64,000 nucleotides of DNA from Ciborinia camelliae (taxonomy: Eukaryota; Ascomycota; Leotiomycetes; Helotiales; Sclerotiniaceae): positions 126,575-190,574 of the forward strand of contig JANPYM010000022.1 in NCBI GenBank assembly GCA_025890175.1, written 5' to 3'. Shown piece after piece: positions 22,635 to 34,551 of this stretch. The translations under genes were made by a program, and so were the position numbers. Below the pieces are notes generated by a model, which was not told where the DNA came from, did no database searches, and saw nothing but the letters and a program-made list of their open reading frames with translations. Position 1 is the first letter of the stretch. Each line of letters opens with the position of its first letter.

Positions 22635-24464
22635 ATGGCTCACATCATTGGAGCCGTTCTTCTAAGCCTTGTTCAAGCAATTCATGCTCAAAGCAGCTTT
22701 ACTGTTGCTAGTACATCCCCAGCAAGTGCTGGTACCCCACTTCCGGCCTTTATAAGTTACTCTATTGAGTTCTGTTTCTTTCCGGATTACGCTGGTATGT
22801 CAAGGGTTCAAAGATATACTGTATCAATTGGCTCATATGTTTAGGGAATAATTCAAGTCCGAATACTTTTTCAAATAATCTGCTTAACAATCTTGCCAAT
22901 TTTCAAGGTACTAAACCGTACATTCGAGTTGGAGGGAACACCCAAGATTATGCTCTTTATAACTCAAGTCTTCCATACGCTGTGAATGGTACAATTAATC
23001 CAGCAAAGTCTGTGGATTATCCAACAACTGTTTTTATTGGCCCTTCCTATTTTGAGTCTTACAGTACTTGGCCAGATGTTAAATTCAGTCATGGATTTAA
23101 TATGGGGCTGGGTGGGAACAGCTCTGCTGGATGGCAAACTTTGTTAGATACGATTCCATTAGCATGCAAAGCTTTACAAAGAGGAAAGCTTCTTATGTGG
23201 GAATATGGAAATGAACCAGACTTGTTTTCTACCTCTGCGCAAGGACCAGTTCGACCTCCCACTTGGAATGAGTCGACATATGTAAGCCAGTGGTTGAATG
23301 GTAGCCGACAAATCAAGGAAGGCGTCGCGGCAGCCTGTCCCGATTTGGCTTCCTACGGATTCATGGCACCATCATTTGCAGGCGTTGAAAACCATCTTAA
23401 CCCTATCACAACATGGAACGATGGAATAGATGTTGATAAAGATATCGAATTGATATCATCACATAAGTATTGCCTCTCACCATTTGACATTCCGAATACT
23501 AACAGGCTAATCAAAGTTATATTGGTGGTGCCACACAACCCGGTGTGACACTCCAAGGAACTCTCATGAACCACACACAAACTGTCACTTCTGTTGCTCG
23601 TCAACTCAATATATCCAACCTTCTTGCTTCATCTAAAATACCTTTTATTCTTGGAGAAACCAATTCACTTTACAATGAAGGTGCACCGGGGTTGTCAAAT
23701 GCATATGGTGCTGCTCTAGTACGTCTGATCTGTACCCGATCATCTTTTATATTAATATTGACTTCGACAAAGTGGAATTTAGACTTCGCCCTCTATGGTG
23801 CAAGCAAGAACATACATCGTATCCAGTATGTGAAATTCCTGAAAATAATTTCTTTTAATCTCATGCTGATAACCCGTCGCCTAGTTTCCACACAGGTCTC
23901 TCCTTTCGCTACGCGGCTTGGCAACCTCACGATACGGATATTAACCCAAAGGGAACGAAGCCTCCATACTACGGTAACATCGTCGCTGCCGCCTTCCTCT
24001 CCAATCTCACCGCATCAACCACAACCATAGCCGAAATTCCATTATCCAACGCCATGGAATCAGCTTATGCCGCCTATGTCAACGGCGCCTTAAAACGTAT
24101 CATCATCATAAACATGCATCAATACAACTACACCGTAAACGGAACTTCCACAATCTTAAACCCCATCCCTCGTCCAATCAGAAACTATACCATCACGATC
24201 CCTACCAATACAACAACTACCTCGGATTATTATGCACCAGCCATTCTGCCGAATTCGGCAACACTGAGAGCCCTTCATGCAAATGGCAGTGATGCAATCA
24301 CAGGTATCACATATGATGGATACTCCTACAATTACGAACTCAATAATGGACTCCCTGTACGATTGAAAAATGTAACGGTTGGACAGACGGTTAGAGTTGT
24401 ACGTGGTAAATTTATAGTGCCAGTTGAAGATTCGGGGGCTGTGATGGTGGATTTTGGTTCATGA
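22635..24464 (+). CDS. secreted GH79 beta-glucuronidase-like glycoside hydrolase
   Basis: Five exons: 22635-22794, 22845-23466, 23517-23718, 23773-23825, 23885-24464, giving 538 aa. A signal peptide (MAHIIGAVLLSLVQAIHAQ) opens the protein. The (beta/alpha)8 domain shows GTKPYIRVGGNTQDYALY, WEYGNEPDLF with the predicted acid/base Glu at about residue 177, SSHNYIGGATQPGV, and PFILGETNSLYN with the nucleophile Glu at about residue 308. FHTGLSFRYAAWQP follows, then a C-terminal beta-sandwich with many NxT/NxS sites. This matches fungal GH79 enzymes that release glucuronic or 4-O-methyl-glucuronic acid from arabinogalactan proteins and related glycans. Exact substrate is inferred. Together with the GH43 enzyme 18 kb away it suggests capacity against arabinogalactan. 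Confidence 0.9.
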
Positions 24465-25339
24465 TGGATGGATTCATGCTCATGCTTAATGGTTGTTTAT
24501 GAGGGCGAAGCTACTCCTTCGATTCTATATCTTTTTCAATTAGAATATATGAAATCAAACCCCCATGAACCTCTGTCCTTTCTGGATCACATGTTTTCCC
24601 TAATTCTTGACCGCGAAAGATGGTACCGTGACTATTTAACTGAAAAAACCCTAACCCTAAATAATAGAAATATACCTACATATACAACAATTGATACGAC
24701 AATATAGTAAAATATTAACTCATCTCCCACTGACAGAGGATACCCTACAACTCCTTTTTCAAAGGTACTTCAGATGGTGTCTACTGGCCGAAGTATATAT
24801 ATCCTGGCGAGTGATATTTGATATACCACCCGGTAGGTCATCGATCATACTTATATATAAAGGTCCCCCAAGAAGTGAGAATACAAACACATCTGAGATT
24901 AATTATATTTGTACATTTCCCAGGCCTATTTGTACTAAGGTAGGTATGTGTAGCAGTGAATCGTATAGCAACTGGATATACTTAGATATTCAATTCACCG
25001 TATATCCACGGGTAGATTAGCTAAAGAATAATCTTAAAGAAAAAAGGCGCTAGGCTGTATGAGGCTCTTGGACTATTCTACGGCTTATACGAGTGATACA
25101 CGTGACTAGCTAAATGATATTCACTACGTAGGCAAGGGCCTAGGCTTGAGAAAGATATCGTATTGGACTCTTTTAATACGCTCGACTGTTGTACTGTGGT
25201 ATTCTACATAGAACACTAAATCTTCTCATATTTCCATAAATAAAAAAAACAAACTCCCTCCCTGGCCCAAAAAAAACAACTTCGAAACTTCAAATTCATC
25301 CACCATCTTAGAAAACCTCAAAGAGTTATTCGAAGATTT
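24465..25339. other. intergenic region
   Basis: No gene supported. A CCCTAACCCTAA motif (two telomere-type units) lies near 24650. The region is AT-rich with several TATATA stretches and probably contains the promoter of the F-box gene that follows. Confidence 0.45.
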
Positions 25340-26797
25340 ATGCAACAATTTCCTACTTCATCCCCACTGTCAGCTACAACACCTCAACCTTTTGAAGAGA
25401 ATCTTACTATGTCAAATACACAACAACCTCTTCCGCGCGACGCAAATGACAAAGACTATTATTTCAGAGGTCTCAATTTGATTCCTGGCTTTCCTTTCTG
25501 GGAATTTCGAGGTGCTCCCCAAAAGGTGAACGATAATGCGGATGTCGATATCACACCTCACCACACTGTTACTCATAGGTACGTTGAGCAGCGCGTTGCA
25601 ACTGATTTCCAACCTACTAACCTCACAGTAGCTTCCTCGACCTTATCAAAAATTTACCACCGGAAATTTGCACTCATATCTTCGCTCAGATACCACAAAA
25701 GAGAAGCGCCGAAGATTCCGATCTGGACTCGGGCGGATGTATGAAGAAGAATGCCTATCTGATGCAAGATTATTCCTTACGTCCAGACGAAATTCTGCAG
25801 TGTTCTCCTGTGAAGTACGCAATTCGAATTGCGAAAGATGAGTGCAGCAAAAGCAAACAGAATGTGCCAGATGCTTCTGATGAACAAAGCCTAGAAGCAC
25901 AAAAACCGATTTTGAGAGATTTCCGGTCAATTAATCGGGAATTCGAGAAGTGTTTTGCATTAGTGGCCAACAACGTTTTCGAAAGATGCAAGGAGAGGGA
26001 ACTGAGCATATCATATATTGAGAATGACCATCCGGTTGCTTTTGCTAGGTCCCATGTGGATTTTGTACGCTTCGCCTCCTCACTCGCACATTCCGAAGGA
26101 TTTTATTTCGAGGATAGCCCAAACTTGTCGGCACAGGGCGTATGGAAGAGTGAGATTAGGGAATCGAGTTTATTGAGGGAGTTTCTGGCTTGGTTCTGGA
26201 AACACTTTGTGCTTGACTTCACCAACCAGCTTGAGGTAAGCCCACGTGATTATCTTGCGACGAAGGAAAATGATGCTAATTTATGTGCAACTGCAGACAT
26301 GTTCAGGATGGTTGAAGAGCATCGATGGACAATTTAATTGTCTTCAGAACATCAACATTGATATCCTAGCATCACCATACTTTGGAACCCACGAAAACGT
26401 CATGAAGCGCAGTATAAATGGCTGTCAGTTCAAGAAATTTCTCAAAGGATTAGACAATCTTCCCAACATCGAGAGCCTTACGGTATACATTCAAATGGAT
26501 AGCGAATATTGTCTGGATCTTCTTCAAAGTCCCGAGGCGCATACATGGGTAAATGCACTGCGAGAGGTAACGTTTGTCAAATCCTTCGATTTGAAAACGG
26601 CAGTCTTTGTTTATGCGCGACCGACAACCATCCAGAAGCCTTCTCCTGATCAAAAGGAAGAGAGTGCCAAGTTTCGTGCAAGATACGATAAGAGATTGTG
26701 TCAATTGCTGATGCCTAAAATCTTATGCTATGGAACCACTGATGATGTACCAGATCATCTTGGCCTTCGCCAACTCTTTGCTATGGAAGAAGAGTAG
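25340..26797 (+). CDS. F-box-like protein, intact member of a local paralogue pair
   Basis: Three exons: 25340-25578, 25629-26235, 26297-26797, giving 448 aa. Splicing places SSFLDLIKNLPPEICTHIFA at about residues 80-99; this is an F-box-like N-terminal motif (LPxEIxxxIF). Downstream regions are soluble and helical, including SHVDFVRFASSLAHSEGFYF, WKSEIRESSLLREFLAWFW and a C-terminal LMPKILCYGTTDDVPDHLGL. Many Leotiomycete genomes have expanded families of such proteins with an F-box-like start and divergent tails. A role as an SCF adaptor is inferred, substrate unknown. A decayed relative sits about 0.8 kb away in the opposite orientation. Confidence 0.75.
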
Positions 26798-27637
26798 AAC
26801 AGGCTTGCGCAACATAGGGTGTTTTCATGGGATTTCCTTTTCTATTAAGCAGCAGGAGCACGAATGGTTGGTTGTGGTGGCAAGATCCATTAGTTATTAG
26901 GCTATAGTTCTCCTGACTGCTAGATGTTAATAATGCATATCATATACAATATACCCCCTTACTTATAAACTATAGTTTGTGAATGAAATGATAAATTCAG
27001 TAAAATGAACAATGACTTATTAGAATCCCCGCACTGGAATAGTAATATAGATTCACAAACTTCCTTTCCACAAACTCCTTTCCACAAACTTCCTTTCCAC
27101 AAACTTCCTTTCCCCAAACTTTCTTTCCAAAATCACACCCAATTTTGAGTTGGCTCTTGATTACTGAAACCAGGATGTAAACATCAAAAGATATTAAGCC
27201 ACTTGAACTCGAGGAGAAAATTGATTGTCTAATCCAAATTCACAGAGATTCATAAATATTACAAGTCTGTTTTCAACTTCAAAGAAGGCTCCGAACATTC
27301 GAATCGAGTTGCCTGAATTTATGCCAATTTCGGTTGTCGGAATGTGGAATGTGGAAGCATACTATTCTCACTCACATATAGAATTAAAACAACAATTTAC
27401 TCAATGCTCACACTATGACTATGCAAAATAGGTTGAATAGAATATAGGTTACTATTCGTCTTGATTCATAAGAATTCATCCAACTCAGTGTCCGTCTACC
27501 CAAATGCACCTCCACCCCCAACCCCCCCCAAAACAACGTACCTCTATAACAATAAGTTTGCTAATTGGTCCCCGTATCGAAAAGAAAGTGTCATGACGGG
27601 ACTTGTATCAAAAGCTAAGGATATCCAATTCAGGGTT
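26798..27637. other. intergenic region between convergent paralogues, with tandem repeat
   Basis: Lies between the 3' ends of the F-box gene and its decayed relative. Contains a tandem array at 27053-27128 and no credible gene. Short frames at 27225-27697 (+) lack motifs. Confidence 0.5.
27053..27128. repeat. short tandem repeat, unit about 15 bp (CTTTCCACAAACTTC), about five copies
   Basis: Five near-identical units with small differences (ACTCCTTTCC, ACTTCCTTTCC, CCCCAAAC). A minisatellite between the convergent F-box paralogues. Confidence 0.85.
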
Positions 27638-28857
27638 CTAGATCTCCAAACTCCGCAATCCCAAATCTGGTGGCAAGTCATTTATGTTGCCATATAGCAA
27701 TGAGGTTGGCATCAGCAGATGACGGATGCCCTCTTGTACTTCAAACTGGAGATGCGGAACAGTGCGCGGTGTATCTGTCGCATACATTTCATAATCATTG
27801 TAATCGCTGTATTTGACTTCTCCTTCTTCTTCTTCGGCGTTAAACCACGTAGTGAAATAATCATCAAGAATGACTTCGATTGATTCTGAAACCGGGAAGG
27901 CACGGAAAAACTTGATCAGCCGTCTTGTTCCGCCCATCGTTATTGCGCCATAATCACCTTGTGCGCTACAGGGTTCAGTGTGATAGTGTCTGACTTGATA
28001 ATACGTGATATTTCGAAGATTTGGAAAGGTTGCGGGAACCATCTTGCAGAACCGGCGCAGATTTTCATATATTACCTTCCCTTTGTGGTTGATTGTTGCT
28101 GCGTGAATCCTAAGAATAAGCTGCTCTAGTCGATGATATTGTTTAAGATTGTTGGTTAGAAAGAACTACCTAAGTAGATTGGCAGTTGATCTTCAACAAG
28201 CTAGGTATTAGGGTGAATACATTTTTGTGGCGATCCCAATCCCAGGTGTTAATATATATACTAAGATTTCTTCAAAACCAAATCAAAAACTTCTTCAGAA
28301 TACTTGACTTTCTCTTAGGATTCCACCAGATATCACTGTTGCAACTGAGTTAAAAACCCTCGTGAAGTGCCAGTGAGAAAAGAAATTCTACCACTTGCCC
28401 GTAAGAGTTCTCAGGCTGACATACATGGCAAACACTACTCGACTCGATAAAATCCTGTGAATTTCTAGAGCAATCTTTATAATGAAACCATTCTCTTTTC
28501 CAAGTGTCCAAATCGTGCTTCATTTCATATAGATAGGGAGGGCAACATTCGATGGGCGGATAAACTGTCCTTGAGGTTTTTTTTAAAAAGAAGTTGTTGG
28601 ATAGGGATGGGGTAAGTACCGCGTGGATATGGTCTCGATTCCTGGTTAAGCCACCTCTTATCCACAAGATATTTATAGGTAAGATCCGGAATAACATGAC
28701 TGATTCGCAATTTTCGACTCGCAATGTCGTCGTCGAATAGTTCAACTTCTGGTCTTTCTATTATATGTTCAAAGATTTTTAAGACTAGTGAGGCATATAG
28801 CCTTATTGAATAATGACGAGTCTGAAAAGTCGATCTTTCATCTGAGATGAGACTCAA
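27638..28857 (-). pseudogene. decayed paralogue of the 25340-26797 F-box-like gene
   Basis: Fragments in different frames align in order with the intact gene. Near 28380 YGQVVEFLFSLALHEGF matches HVDFVRFASSLAHSEGF. At about 28275-28332 RKSSILKKFLIWF followed by a stop matches RESSLLREFLAWFW. At the end LMPTSLLYGNINDLPPDLGL matches LMPKILCYGTTDDVPDHLGL. The 5' part (28857-28528) starts with an ATG (MSLISDERSTFQ) and keeps a degenerate LVLKIFEHII in place of the F-box. The 27638-28042 segment extends upstream in frame to about 28165. Frame changes and stops that short introns do not obviously explain point to a pseudogene. A highly divergent multi-intron gene is the alternative. Confidence 0.6.
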
Positions 28858-29586
28858 CTAGAGCGAGCTTAGCGTAAATTTCGGGGTGAGAATAAATCTT
28901 CAATGATCCTGAATCTCGCAAAAATGAGAATTGGAGCTGTATATTATGGCATATATGTTAAATAGATATATTACTGAAATTATAGTTTATCCCAACGAAA
29001 TAAGAATGCTGGCTAATCCACAGCTTTTCGTTCATGTCCTATGCATGAATGTCACGGTATATTACAGACCTCAATAGATCTAGGTGACTTCGTCACTACA
29101 CTGACCCAATTTCTTAGAAGCTCTGGGCTATGAATGTATCAGACACCACTACATTACACCTATCATCTTCGTGTCTTCGTATTGGCTTTACCTGCTCCGA
29201 CTTTCTCCTTTTTTATCACTATCCTTATCACCAGCCCCTCCACCGTGCTTCTTATCATACATTTTCAGATATAAGTCTTTCTTAGCTATCCAAGTGCGCA
29301 GGATCAATGTGATATTACTTTATTTGTCTCTGGTAAGAAAACCCTCCCAGACCGAGTGAATAGGGACTTCAATATTGTTTTCTGTCACGGGGATATTCAT
29401 AGTGTTTGAGCTTTTTGAAACATGATTTAAATTGATATTTTGGATTTATTGCTTAAGGGGAGTCGAAAAGAATCATTTGGATTGATATGAAAGATGATAA
29501 TTCGCCTGGCAAACATTTATATAGCTGATTGTCAGACAGGTAGCCGGCCGATACGTGTTGACCAACATGGAGACTGGTGTATAAGC
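28858..29586. other. intergenic region, nothing recognised
   Basis: AT-rich sequence between the F-box relic start and the 3' end of the hydrolase gene. It probably contains the former promoter of the relic. No repeat or gene seen. Confidence 0.4.
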
Positions 29587-30609
29587 CTAGAGCATTAGAG
29601 TAGAGGTAGTAGGAGGATCGGTGACGACGGTCCTTTTAATGGTCTTGTAGGTCTCATTTGACTCGTCCTTTATGAAATCCGTCATATCAATAAGTTCATC
29701 TGGCACAATGACATGTCCCAAGCCCTCATACTGATACCACTCAACATTATACCCCACAGCCTCCAAAACTCTCTTCAAATCCTCGCCCCACTCCATCCTT
29801 ACTTTCTCGTCACTTGTCCCGTGGGCCAAGAAAATAGTCATGTTTTCTTCCAATGGTACCATTTCATCCCGAGGTAGCGAAGGAGGAAGCTCCAATTCGC
29901 GTCTCAACCAGCTCTGAACAAGAACCCTCTTTTCCTTCCAATCGTTTCCAGACGAGGCAACCTTACCAAGTTGCTTTGCAAATGGTAGCCATCCACTGAA
30001 TCCTACAACCCCTCCCAGCTTCTGTGATATTCCCAATCTGTCCAATTCTCCACTCAACAACAAAATCATACTCATAGCACATCCCTGGCTAAAACCCCCT
30101 ACAAATACTTGAAACTCTTCATCATGAGATTCATTATCCACTACATCCTGAATGAGCTCCCCCAAATACTCCACACTCGACTTCAGCCCCTCCTTCTGTT
30201 GTTCCTCTCCTTTCGTCCGGTCTGCAAAATCAGCGATATCAAACCAGGCATTCGTCTCTTTCCCACCAAATACAGTAGTCTTCCGCAGGCTTCCCGATGG
30301 AAAGATGAGTTTGGTGCACGGAAGGAACGTATCAAAGGGAATTTGCTCCAAGAGTTCTTCGCCGAATGGAACTCCGTGGGATGATGTGCCATGAAGGAGA
30401 ATAAGGGTATTTTTGTTTGTATCTGGAGATTCGACAATGAATGGTGCTGGACGGATACTGGATCGCAAGGTAGCAGCAGAGAGTCTCATCGTGTGTGAGG
30501 CGATTATTAAATTGAAAGCTTGGTGTTTGAAGGAAAATGGGTAATATAATGTTATAACTGATAGACCGAGAGCAAAAGCAAGTAAGAAAGGTTTAATTAT
30601 CGTAGGCAT
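29587..30609 (-). CDS. acyl-protein thioesterase / phospholipase-carboxylesterase-like alpha/beta hydrolase
   Basis: Single exon, 340 aa, ATG at 30609. The N-terminus carries a hydrophobic segment (about residues 6-24, FLLAFALGLSVITLYYPF) that could be a signal anchor. A start at Met41 would remove it and give a cytosolic enzyme of more usual size. The alpha/beta-hydrolase signature is complete: LILLHGTSSHG (oxyanion region), TNAWFDIADF, VGGFSQGCAMS with the nucleophile Ser at about 174, an Asp in FLAHGTSDEKV and a His in YEGLGHVIVPDEL. TNAWFD and GFSQG are typical of the APT1/lysophospholipase family, which deacylates palmitoylated proteins or lysolipids. At 340 aa it is longer than APT1 (about 230), so it is an APT-like fungal variant; the substrate is not determinable here. 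Confidence 0.85.
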   Translation of the reverse strand: MPTIIKPFLLAFALGLSVITLYYPFSFKHQAFNLIIASHTMRLSAATLRSSIRPAPFIVESPDTNKNTLILLHGTSSHGVPFGEELLEQIPFDTFLPCTKLIFPSGSLRKTTVFGGKETNAWFDIADFADRTKGEEQQKEGLKSSVEYLGELIQDVVDNESHDEEFQVFVGGFSQGCAMSMILLLSGELDRLGISQKLGGVVGFSGWLPFAKQLGKVASSGNDWKEKRVLVQSWLRRELELPPSLPRDEMVPLEENMTIFLAHGTSDEKVRMEWGEDLKRVLEAVGYNVEWYQYEGLGHVIVPDELIDMTDFIKDESNETYKTIKRTVVTDPPTTSTLML

Positions 30610-30880
30610 GACGAGGTCAACAAATATTGTGGTTTGGGCAAAATCCCACCTGAGGTGGGGACTTTCACATACCGGTAGACAACATGACGCACCTTCTTCA
30701 ATTGCAGGTGGTTACATTACATCACGTGAATCTATATCCGGAGAACGGAAAACTTTCAGTTGTGCAACTCTCGTGGAATTCATGGTGCACAGTAACTTTG
30801 AAATTAATGTATCGATTATAGAGCTAATTGAAGAAATATCATTTATTGCATAGCCATTGATTGAGGTTCAATTTTGACAC

Positions 30881-33874
30881 TCAAGCTACAGGGTTGATAT
30901 AAATCTTCACCTCCACTTCATTACTCCATCCACTTGAAAGCTCAAGTTCCTTCCACGCCCCCAATATATCAATTTCGAGAACATGAGGATCAGTCTTGCT
31001 AATGGTAACTGTGTGAATAGGGAGAACCTTTCCAAAGATAGTGACTAGCAAGTTGTCTTCATATGATATTTCGGGAAGTGTCGAGATGTAGAGCCCTAGT
31101 CAAATTAGAACCCAAAGTTAGTGGATGGGAGAATTAAGACCTACCAAGAGTTCCTAGAGCTTTGACATTTGTGTCAATCATAATCTTGCCATTCTCTGAT
31201 TTCGTCATTGTGTTCTGCACAATAGCTGCGGCTCCAGCCATTTTCCCCAGAAGACCTAAGTTAGCTATCCATGTGGTATTATTATCTTTCTTTTGATCAA
31301 CAAAACCCCGCAATGGATAAGCTGACAGTATATCGTAGCCTCTAACAGCGAGAGAAACGTATATCAAAGCTTGAGGGTCCACAACTTGCATAGGCTTAGA
31401 GATAGCACCAGATGAATGGGCACGAACAATATAAAACTGTGCCTCCTCAACACCAGGGAATTGGAATAACGGCACTAATTCACTAAGTGGTCTTTGGGAT
31501 ACATTGAAAAAGCCAATGATGCCAGTTCCAGTATACGCAGAGCCATGGTATGTCCCGATTGGAAGTATGTGGTCATCGTCATATCCATTATACTGATCAA
31601 GACTCTTACCAATGACGCTGGGTCGAAAAATGATGGTTTTACCTCGAGGAGTAGGGCCCGTCATCTGGTTGATAAGATCAAGATCATGCTGACCAGGCAC
31701 ATCCGTAATATATATTGGACCGCCACTAACGCATCTGGCAGCTGCATGGAATCCGGAATAGTCGTGAACAGTTTGAAACATGTCCCAATCTGGGATGAGA
31801 TTGAGGTGTTGCGTGAACAAAGCATTGTGAGCGTTGGTAAATACATGCCATGGGTGACTCGTAGGAATCTCGGGGAAAAAGTCATCAGAGTTCCGTACGA
31901 GGATTGGAGGTCGGTTCTGAGGCAATTGAGAATGAAAGAGAATTTGTGGGATCTGTGACATGCACGATATTGCTTTGACACTGAAATTTCGAAGAGTTGA
32001 GAGTGTCCATGCATCTTGGTATGCAGAAATCAGATCCCTACGATCTTCAGCAGAGTCGAAAAGATCAAGCATAAATTGGGCGCTAGATTATGTTAGCAAA
32101 GAACTTGAATAATTCGCATCGTGTCACCTACTCGGTTTTGACAGCATCAACTCCACAGGATGAAAGAAATGAATAAAAGTCATTATAGAACCTCTGTACA
32201 TCTTCCTTGGCTACCACTGTCATTTTGCCACCCAAAGGCAGGTTTCGTCTCTGAGAATCTCGCCGGATCACTTCAACCGTCTTGTACGCCTCTGCAATCT
32301 TGCCATCCGGGGCAAGACCACCCCAGTAGCCCAGAATTGCGTGCCATACAGCTACGTGCTGTATACTAGGCTGCTTTTGGCGGATCTGAGATATAGTATT
32401 CTTCAAACCATTTGGAAATGCATTTCTTTCGGCCTCAAATTCAATCCAGCCGTGTTGAAATTGGCCATGTCCCTTGTAGTCGATCGCTTGCCAATTATCG
32501 TCAATAATGAAATTTGTGACGTTGATTTTATTCTCTGCAAGGATTTCAACTGCTTTGAGTATTTTGTCTTCTGTTAATCGTTGCCCAAGTGCATTCCATG
32601 TGCCTGGATTATTGGTTAGAAAATCACATAAATAGTTTAGGAGAGCATACAATAAGTCAAGCCATCACACCAATTCTCCACCCAAACTTTTGTCTTCTCG
32701 TCTCCTTCTTTGAGAGCCTCGATCTCTTTTTGTGTTTCACCAGATGCACTCTCGAAAGCTGCAACAACTTCCCTAGCATGGTACATTACGGCCGCATTGG
32801 CCGACTCGTAGTCGTCTCCAAGCCCAACTAGGACATGAGCAATAGACTCATTGGCGTTGTCATTTCGAACCTGCCTGAATCAGAATCATACTCGTGAAAT
32901 CATGAAGCTTGTATCATACTGCCAAAACCACTCTGCCATCACCGTCACTCTTAAATAGAGTCATAACGTTGTCTACCCCACTGATAGCTAGTAAAACAAT
33001 GTGCTTGCCTTCTGAGCTTAGAAAAGAGCAGGTCACGGCCTCCTTATCAAGGTCAAATGCGGTCTTTCCTTGCCGGGGAGCCAACCAGGGTGTCCAAATA
33101 CGAATGAGAGCAAACCACCTGGCCGTGTTAGTGAAAGACAAAATACCTGTTATCAATAAACAGTTGAACCAACCTTGCCAATTTATCTTGTCCCCAAGGA
33201 AGTCCAAATTTAATGTCTTTGATGGTAGACTCTTTCCCAATGGCTCCTTCAATTGGAACTTGTACTGACCAAAGAGTGGTACCCGGGGATTGGCTTCGGT
33301 AGTTTCTGACCTGTAGTGCTGGATTCAAATTCTCAATATAATCGGATAAGATACTTGAAATATTTTCCTGGGTAGTAACTGTTCTCAAAATAATTGACCC
33401 ATCTTGCGTTCCTTGATGGTCTTTTACGAGCTTCCAAGATTGATTGGAGTTGCTTCGAAATTTCACAGTGAACTTTTTGGGGGGATGGAAGGGGAGAGGT
33501 GTTTTGAAGTATAATCGATGAAGTCCTAAAGGTGCAACAGTTTGCAGAATTGTCGGTAGGGAGCTTGTCTTGTCTATGGGTTCCATTGGAGACTCTACCC
33601 ATTGATCTCCATTACTATACAAGAGCGAGACCTCCCATGGTTCATTGGTACGACTTTTATCAATCTCTAATAAAGCCGTGATGACTTTCGTAATCGCATC
33701 CGATTGCTTAAAGTCGGGGACGGTCGTCAACTGACCCAAAGGCGGATAAGTTGAGATGTATGCCTTCATACTTGGATGGTTTAAAGTGGGAGGGCCTTTT
33801 TGTTTTGGAATATACTGTGCCTGAAAAACTTCATTACCATCTGCTCCGCTGATGAATGTCTGAGCTTCCGCCAT
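30881..33874 (-). CDS. raffinose synthase / seed-imbibition-type GH36 protein
   Basis: Six exons: 33874-33174, 33118-32920, 32870-32651, 32603-32132, 32082-31145, 31095-30881, giving 914 aa. The start MAEAQTFISG at 33874 is the first ATG; the frame is open further upstream without one. After an N-terminal beta-sandwich come RWFALIRIWTPWLAPRQG, ENWCDGLTYCTWNALGQ, NFIIDDNWQ, VWHAILGYWGG and GVDAVKTDAQFMLDLFD, whose Asp at about residue 531 is the expected catalytic nucleophile. HAAARCVSGGPIYITDVPG provides the acid/base region. These are the motifs of the raffinose-synthase/Sip branch of GH36, which act as alpha-galactosidases or galactosyltransferases. With no signal peptide, an intracellular role in raffinose-family or galactoside metabolism is likely. 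The first intron uses an unusual GTTGGT donor. Confidence 0.9.
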
Positions 33875-34551
33875 TTTGGAGGTAACCTTTATCAAAAGGG
33901 CGATGTGAAGTGAAGTTGGGAGAATCAAAGTTAACAGATTGAAAAGGGAAGGGAAGGGAAGGGGTGAGGTGTAAAAAAGGGTTAGGTGAATGAAGAATGA
34001 TTCTCATTCGCTTGCAAGATTGGTGGTAGCTATAGAATTCTTGTCAAACCCGTGACCAGCAGGTAGTTATTGTCTCTTTTGTCTCTTTTATACCCACCTA
34101 CCATTCGATTGGATGGATAAATGATAAAGTTCTCAATGAAAATCATCCAGCTGGCAGTTTCATTTGATGTTCATTCATCCATCCATGTTCATGTCATGTT
34201 ATTATCTCCAAATGCAGTAATACCAGTTGACCGGACCTGTAAGGAGATGGAGGTTGTTCTTCCGTGCCGCCAAATGTGGAGAGGCACTAAAGTGGACCCC
34301 CCTGACTCGCGGGGTCCAATCAATTCACTTAGCTCACGCTTTACTTTTATCATCGGATAAACTTAATGCCGTTCCCGTAAAATTATTTTGGCCCGCAAGA
34401 ATCTTGTCTTGTAAATGGATGCTAGAATAGGACATTGACAAATTCTCTGTTTATTCAATTGATTCCCGCGCTCACGGACTTTCCTAGGCTATCATTCTAT
34501 TCGCCCCGGAAGTCTTCATGCATCCTTGATTTCTACCCTTCTGCCACAAAG
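33875..34551. promoter_or_regulatory. divergent promoter region, GH36 gene and mitochondrial TyrRS
   Basis: 677 bases between two divergent starts. Contains AAGGGAAGGGAAGGG-type purine repeats near 33945 and TTGTCTCTTTT duplications near 34072. No specific factor site assigned. Confidence 0.45.

Noticed and set aside
24640..24665. Telomere-like CCCTAA units
   Set aside because: Only two units, in an interior position between ordinary genes; expected by chance in AT-rich DNA.
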